This document shows positions 62,201-64,000 of a stretch of DNA of 64,000 nucleotides, piece by piece; the stretch's first letter is position 1, and every line of letters begins with the position of its first letter. Below the pieces are notes generated by a model. The model was not told the origin of the DNA, did not search any database, and saw nothing but the letters and a program-made list of their open reading frames with translations. The translations under genes were made by a program, and so were the position numbers. The stretch comes from Henricia sp. BOLD:AAB3569 (taxonomy: Eukaryota > Echinodermata > Asteroidea > Spinulosida > Echinasteridae), in the NCBI GenBank assembly GCA_037783545.1, contig JBBELK010000298.1, positions 1,116,001-1,180,000 of the forward strand, read 5' to 3'.

Positions 62201-63927
62201 TCAATTTCCAACATGAAATACCATTTTTGACGGAAATCAATTCATGTGGTGTTTGTTACCATTGCTATCAACACTTTGAGTATTAAAGGTTTTTCTTGTC
62301 AACTCATGAAAAACAAAAATGGGTCATTGCAAATGATACAATGTACTTTAAGAGCTTCGCTAAATAAACCCGCTGCCATCTTAGTCTGTGTTTGATTTTC
62401 TACTTTTTAGAAAAGTATTTAATTATTTTTTAGTTTTTCTCTCTAATCTTGTATTCACATAATGTGTTGTCCTGTTTTCCAGGTTTCTTCCTTTTTGCTA
62501 ATTCCGACACAAACTTTGACAGTCTGCTGGACAGTTTTGTCAGTCTCTTCATCCTAATGACGTCTGCCAAGTTAGTAACATTTTTTTCGGTTACAAAAGA
62601 GAATGTGTAGCAGTACTTTAATCAATTTTTAAAAGGTTTTTCTTTTTTTCCAGTTAATTGTCCCATTCTTAATCTGCAAGTCCTGTATGCGTCGCTAAAC
62701 ACCAAATTGATTTTAAAAACCAATTATCTGAATGATTGTCATCTGAAAATTTGTCTTTAGTTTGCTTTCATTGTCTTGGTGTTGTCTTTCTATTTTCAGT
62801 TCTCCTGATGTCATGATGCCTGCCTACAACAAGAGTCGCTGGTCCGTCATATTTTTCATCGTCTACATCGTACTAGAATTGTTTTTTTTTATGAATTTGG
62901 TAAGTAAAATAATTTTTTAAAAGAAAGTAAATTCAAGTGATGTTCAGATTAAAGGCCCTGTAGATAATCTGTTTTTGAGCGATTCTGCGAATAAAACCAT
63001 TATAAATCAAAAGAAAGACATCATCCGAAGAAATTTCAGCTTTGTCAAATGTACCACGTTTAAACAAATATGAAAATCCATATGCATTTTCCTGGTCTTG
63101 GCGGGGTGTTTGAAATATTCGTTCTCAGTTGATCGGGTACTATGTGGGTTGCGTCATGCACTCTGTGGCGCACATCATATACTGCGTGTGCGCGCGATCC
63201 ATAAAAATGCATCGCGTTGGAACACGCACACGCAGTACACAGCGCCCATGCATTTTGGACCGCGTAGATGCGAACCAAAAATAAGTAAATCGTTTGCAAA
63301 CGATCTCAATAATTTCATCTGTACAGATTATTTTCTGGTAAAATTATATCATTTTGAGCGGAAACTTTTCATTGGGTAGTTGCTATTAATTCAATCTTTA
63401 CTTTCAGAACTTTTCCACTGTAAACTCGTCATTGCAAATGATACACTGGGCCTCTAAACCCAAGAGCTGTATTAGAAAAACCTCAATGTAAGGGAAGACA
63501 CACATCTAACCGCCGGTACCGACAGCGGTACCGCCTTTTTTTTTAGCGGTACCACCTGCACAAATGAAGAAAGATTGTGGTTTTTCCCTTCGTGCAGGTG
63601 TTACTGCTAAAAAAAAATGCCAGTACCGCTGTCGGTGACGGCCGGTTAGATTTGTGCGTCTTCCCTAAAACAACCTTTATATAGCGGGTTTTTTTGGTGT
63701 CGTTATAGCTTAGAACTTCATAATTATCAGTATTACAAATCATGCTTATTTCCTTTGTTTTGTGAATACGTTTTGTGTAATAATTTGTGGCTTTGTTATG
63801 TTTGTTTCAGCTATTGGCCGTTGTGTATGACACATTCACTAAAGTTGAGAAAGCTAAATTTAAGGAGTTGCATCTTCACAAGAGAACAGGGGCCAGCAAA
63901 GCCTTCAAGCTCCTATGTAGTAGACAG
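53168..63927 (+). CDS. TPCN1: two-pore channel 1 (TPC1), N-terminal part, nine exons, runs off the window
   Basis: Exons: 53,168-53,291; 54,729-54,829; 58,831-59,007; 60,267-60,380; 60,537-60,667; 61,728-61,816; 62,483-62,570; 62,800-62,899; 63,811-63,927. All junctions are GT/AG and join in frame to 347 residues. TPCs are endolysosomal voltage/NAADP/PI(3,5)P2-linked cation channels built from two six-segment domains; this part holds the cytosolic N-terminus and all of domain I. Segments: S1 ~97-120, S2 ~139-157, S3 ~173-188, S4 ~189-207 (RITRSLRPFFLID, few arginines), S5 ~228-250, pore with TSANSPDVMMPAY (272-284), S6 ~291-313 ending LLAVVYDTF, then the start of the linker (KRTGASKAFKLL). 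CGGVRR and QIFQSLLP after S4 match TPC1 closely. The second domain must lie beyond 64,000. Upstream in-frame Met codons at 53,141 and 53,153 are alternatives; 53,168 has the best context (aaacATGG). Confidence 0.92.
53374..53450. repeat. 77 bp GC-rich hairpin in TPC1 intron 1
   Basis: Arms GCAGTACCGTGCCGCGCGCG and CGCGCCGCGCCACGGTACTG C fold with ~20 bp of stem around a CATG-containing loop. It may be a tiny MITE or another hairpin; no other copy in the window. Confidence 0.6.
53703..54240 (+). mobile_element. ~535 bp MITE in TPC1 intron 1 (TAGGGACTTGG family)
   Basis: Starts TAGGGACTTGGAAACCCGTA then ACGTCATCACGCGCGCACAG GGTACACTA, and ends near GTGCGCCCTCACATCATCAT. Matches 58,151-58,666 in reverse over its whole length (for example GTGGCGCATCATGA, TTCTGACGATATG, AAACATTGT-like and CATTCCAG words). 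No coding frame. Confidence 0.8.
54729..54829 (+). CDS. TPCN1: TPC1 exon 2
   Basis: Acceptor ttttcag|AAATGC, donor CTCAAG|gtacag. Encodes EMQDDTSVNTDDLSREGTRK then RWQFNYQEAAIYLK; the YQEAAIYL motif is conserved in TPC1. Confidence 0.88.
55114..55303. mobile_element. ~190 bp palindromic MITE in TPC1 intron 2
   Basis: AAAAAGGGTTACAAATAGTG TGACAACATGCC on the left; GGCATGTTGTTACACTATTT GTAACCCTTTTT on the right. Inner arms TATACGCTCGTAACCAGGAC and GTCCCGGTTACGAGCGTATA. Almost entirely self-complementary. Confidence 0.9.
55309..55670 (+). repeat. possible diverged TAGGGACTTGG-family element
   Basis: Starts TTAGGGACTTGGAAAAAA and ends near ATGCGCCCTCACGTGGC, the same two terminal words as 53,703-54,240, but the interior does not match clearly. 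Weak call. Confidence 0.3.
55671..56726. other. TPC1 intron 2, no feature recognised
   Basis: Unique-looking intron DNA with no open frame or repeat that I can support. Confidence 0.35.
56727..56805 (+). mobile_element. partial AGGCTCGTCA-family TTAA MITE in TPC1 intron 2
   Basis: TTAA at 56,723-56,726 then AGGCACAGTCTCGTCAGCAA TGCGCGCGCGG and a diverged CGTGCCGTAGCTCGACGAAA TACGC. Right end decayed. Confidence 0.7.
56806..58150. other. TPC1 intron 2, no gene supported
   Basis: Short frames at 57,586-57,903 and mirrored ones at 56,940-57,290 show no domain. AGGAAAGGCGCCT appears twice (57,068 and 57,212) but no element is defined. Confidence 0.35.
58151..58666 (-). mobile_element. ~515 bp MITE in TPC1 intron 2 (TAGGGACTTGG family), inverted to the intron 1 copy
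   Basis: CCCTAATATGCACACGTGAG GGCGCGCGACGTCA at left; GCGCGATGACGTCACTGATT TCCAAGTCCCTA at right. Reverse complement of the 53,703 element. Exon 2 lies between the two copies. Confidence 0.8.
58831..59007 (+). CDS. TPCN1: TPC1 exon 3 (S1)
   Basis: Acceptor tcttgcag|GAAGGT, donor AAACG|gtaaga. EGENNHHFNTHPKSQDALPA then the first transmembrane segment (YILIHNIWFYMMDFASAVLL). Preceded by a good pyrimidine tract. Confidence 0.93.
59119..59710. mobile_element. 592 bp element with perfect 31 bp inverted ends in TPC1 intron 3
   Basis: Left AATAGACCGATCCAGTAAGC then TCCGCCCATTT; right AAATGGGCGGAGCTTACTGG then ATCGGTCTATT. A smaller internal palindrome built on GGTAACCAAAAAGCGGATC and TATATTTTGGTTACCTGA lies at about 59,178-59,215. 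No transposase. TA-rich flanks. Confidence 0.88.
60267..60380 (+). CDS. TPCN1: TPC1 exon 4 (S2)
   Basis: Acceptor tttatcag|ATTCAC, donor ATTAAG|gttagt. IHGSVELFLLTIIAIGLGLK then IRWLGVKKFFLHKRTAIK; KxRWLG and HKRT are TPC1 hallmarks. Confidence 0.93.
60537..60667 (+). CDS. TPCN1: TPC1 exon 5 (S3-S4)
   Basis: Acceptor tttgcag|ACTGTT, donor AGAAG|gtacat, phase 2. TVVLIVMYCEAIIVLVRQQS, HFRITRSLRPFFLIDCHYCG, GVRR. The domain I S4 has few basic residues, as known for TPCs. Confidence 0.93.
60702..61224 (+). mobile_element. 523 bp TTAA MITE (family C) in TPC1 intron 5
   Basis: TTAA at 60,698-60,701 and 61,225-61,228. Left AGGCCCAGTGGATCATTTGC, right GATCATCTACAGGGCCT. Matches 62,953-63,453 in reverse over its full length, including TCGTTTGCAAACGATTTACT and ACCCCGCCAAGACCAGGAAA. 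The open frame from 61,053 runs through it and is not a gene. Confidence 0.9.
61345..61625. mobile_element. MITE with GGGGCCAATTTCAT ends in TPC1 intron 5
   Basis: GGGGCCAATTTCATAGAGCT at left; GCGCCATGAAATTGGCCCC at right. The interior has GCTAAC/TTAGC-like words but is only partly palindromic. Same terminus as 40,614-40,834. Confidence 0.8.
61728..61816 (+). CDS. TPCN1: TPC1 exon 6 (S5)
   Basis: Acceptor tcctcag|AGTACT, donor TTTTAG|gtgaga. VLRQIFQSLLPILDVMVLLF then YFMVIFAIL. Confidence 0.9.
61991..62347 (-). mobile_element. 357 bp TTAA MITE (family B) in TPC1 intron 6
   Basis: TTAA at 61,987-61,990 and 62,348-62,351. Left AGGCCCTATGTACAATGTAT CATTCGCAAG, right CATTGCAAATGATACAATGT ACT. 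Interior matches 18,669-18,997 in the same orientation. Fills more than half of the intron. Confidence 0.9.
62483..62570 (+). CDS. TPCN1: TPC1 exon 7 (pore approach)
   Basis: Acceptor tttccag|GTTTCT, donor GCCAA|gttagt. GFFLFANSDTNFDSLLDSFV then SLFILMTSA, the first half of the pore region. Confidence 0.9.
62800..62899 (+). CDS. TPCN1: TPC1 exon 8 (selectivity filter, S6)
   Basis: Acceptor attttcag|TTCTCC, donor AATTTG|gtaagt. NSPDVMMPAYNKSRWSVIFF then IVYIVLELFFFMNL. The filter motif is split between exons 7 and 8. Confidence 0.92.
62953..63453 (-). mobile_element. 501 bp TTAA MITE (family C) in TPC1 intron 8
   Basis: TTAA at 62,949-62,952; right flank decayed to CTAA at 63,454-63,457. Reverse complement of the intron 5 copy. 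Exons 6, 7 and 8 lie between the two. Confidence 0.88.
63491..63666. mobile_element. 176 bp palindromic MITE in TPC1 intron 8
   Basis: AGGGAAGACACACATCTAAC CGCCGGTACCGACAGCGGTA on the left; TACCGCTGTCGGTGACGGCC GGTTAGATTTGTGCGTCTTC CCT on the right. Inner arms ACCACCTGCAC and GTGCAGGTGTT. Nearly complete hairpin. Confidence 0.9.
63811..63927 (+). CDS. TPCN1: TPC1 exon 9 (end of S6, start of interdomain linker)
   Basis: Acceptor gtttcag|CTATTG, donor AGACAG|gtaaat. LLAVVYDTFTKVEKAKFKEL then HLHKRTGASKAFKLLCSRQ. The gene continues beyond the window. Confidence 0.9.
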
Positions 63928-63929
63928 GT

Positions 63930-63999
63930 AAATAGAAACAAACTATATCGCACATGTGCAGCAGTGAGGTCAATAGAAACAAACTATCGCACATGTGCA
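63930..63999 (+). repeat. recent ~36 bp tandem duplication after exon 9
   Basis: AATAGAAACAAACTATATCG CACATGTGCA is repeated as AATAGAAACAAACTATCGCA CATGTGCA immediately afterwards, differing by two bases. Lies in intron 9 at the window edge. Confidence 0.8.
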
Positions 64000-64000
64000 T

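Overview
This window looks like nuclear DNA of a marine invertebrate deuterostome, most likely an echinoderm. The protein-coding content is intron-split with GT/AG junctions. The non-coding DNA is packed with short palindromic transposons and carries the frequent aggcctat word that I associate with echinoderm genomes. The phylum is an inference from the repeats and proteins. Genus cannot be told from the sequence.

Layout. Positions 1 to about 44,900 hold no gene that I can support. It is a gene desert of AT-rich DNA with GC/CpG-richer islands, tRNA-like tandem arrays, tRNA-derived SINEs, one broken non-LTR retrotransposon tail and many MITEs (TTAA-target, Tc1-like, a TATAGACCGTATCGAATAGC family and several palindromes). 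From 44,924 onward there are three genes. The first is a single-exon ankyrin-repeat/SOCS-box (ASB) gene on the minus strand (44,924-46,324). The second is a four-exon IQ-motif gene on the minus strand (49,315-52,566), read as dynein regulatory complex subunit 10 (DRC10/IQCD). The third is the 5' part of a two-pore channel gene on the plus strand (TPC1/TPCN1; nine exons from 53,168 to 63,927, continuing past the window).

DRC10 and TPC1 start head to head, 601 bp apart. From memory the same pair is head to head in human (IQCD/TPCN1, 12q24), so this looks like an ancient microsynteny with a shared divergent promoter. That promoter shows two tandem RFX X-box-like sites and a forkhead GTAAACA site, as expected for a motile-cilium gene. 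All DRC10 exons are phase 0, and every TPC1 junction joins in frame, giving a 347-residue N-terminal part that covers the whole first six-segment domain with its pore motif.

The long TPC1 introns (1, 2, 3, 5, 6, 8) each contain at least one identifiable MITE, whereas the short introns 4 (156 bp) and 7 (229 bp) contain none. Two element families occur as inverted pairs around exon 2 and around exons 6-8. The ASB gene encodes a probable Cullin-5 ubiquitin-ligase substrate receptor and has no evident functional tie to the other two genes.
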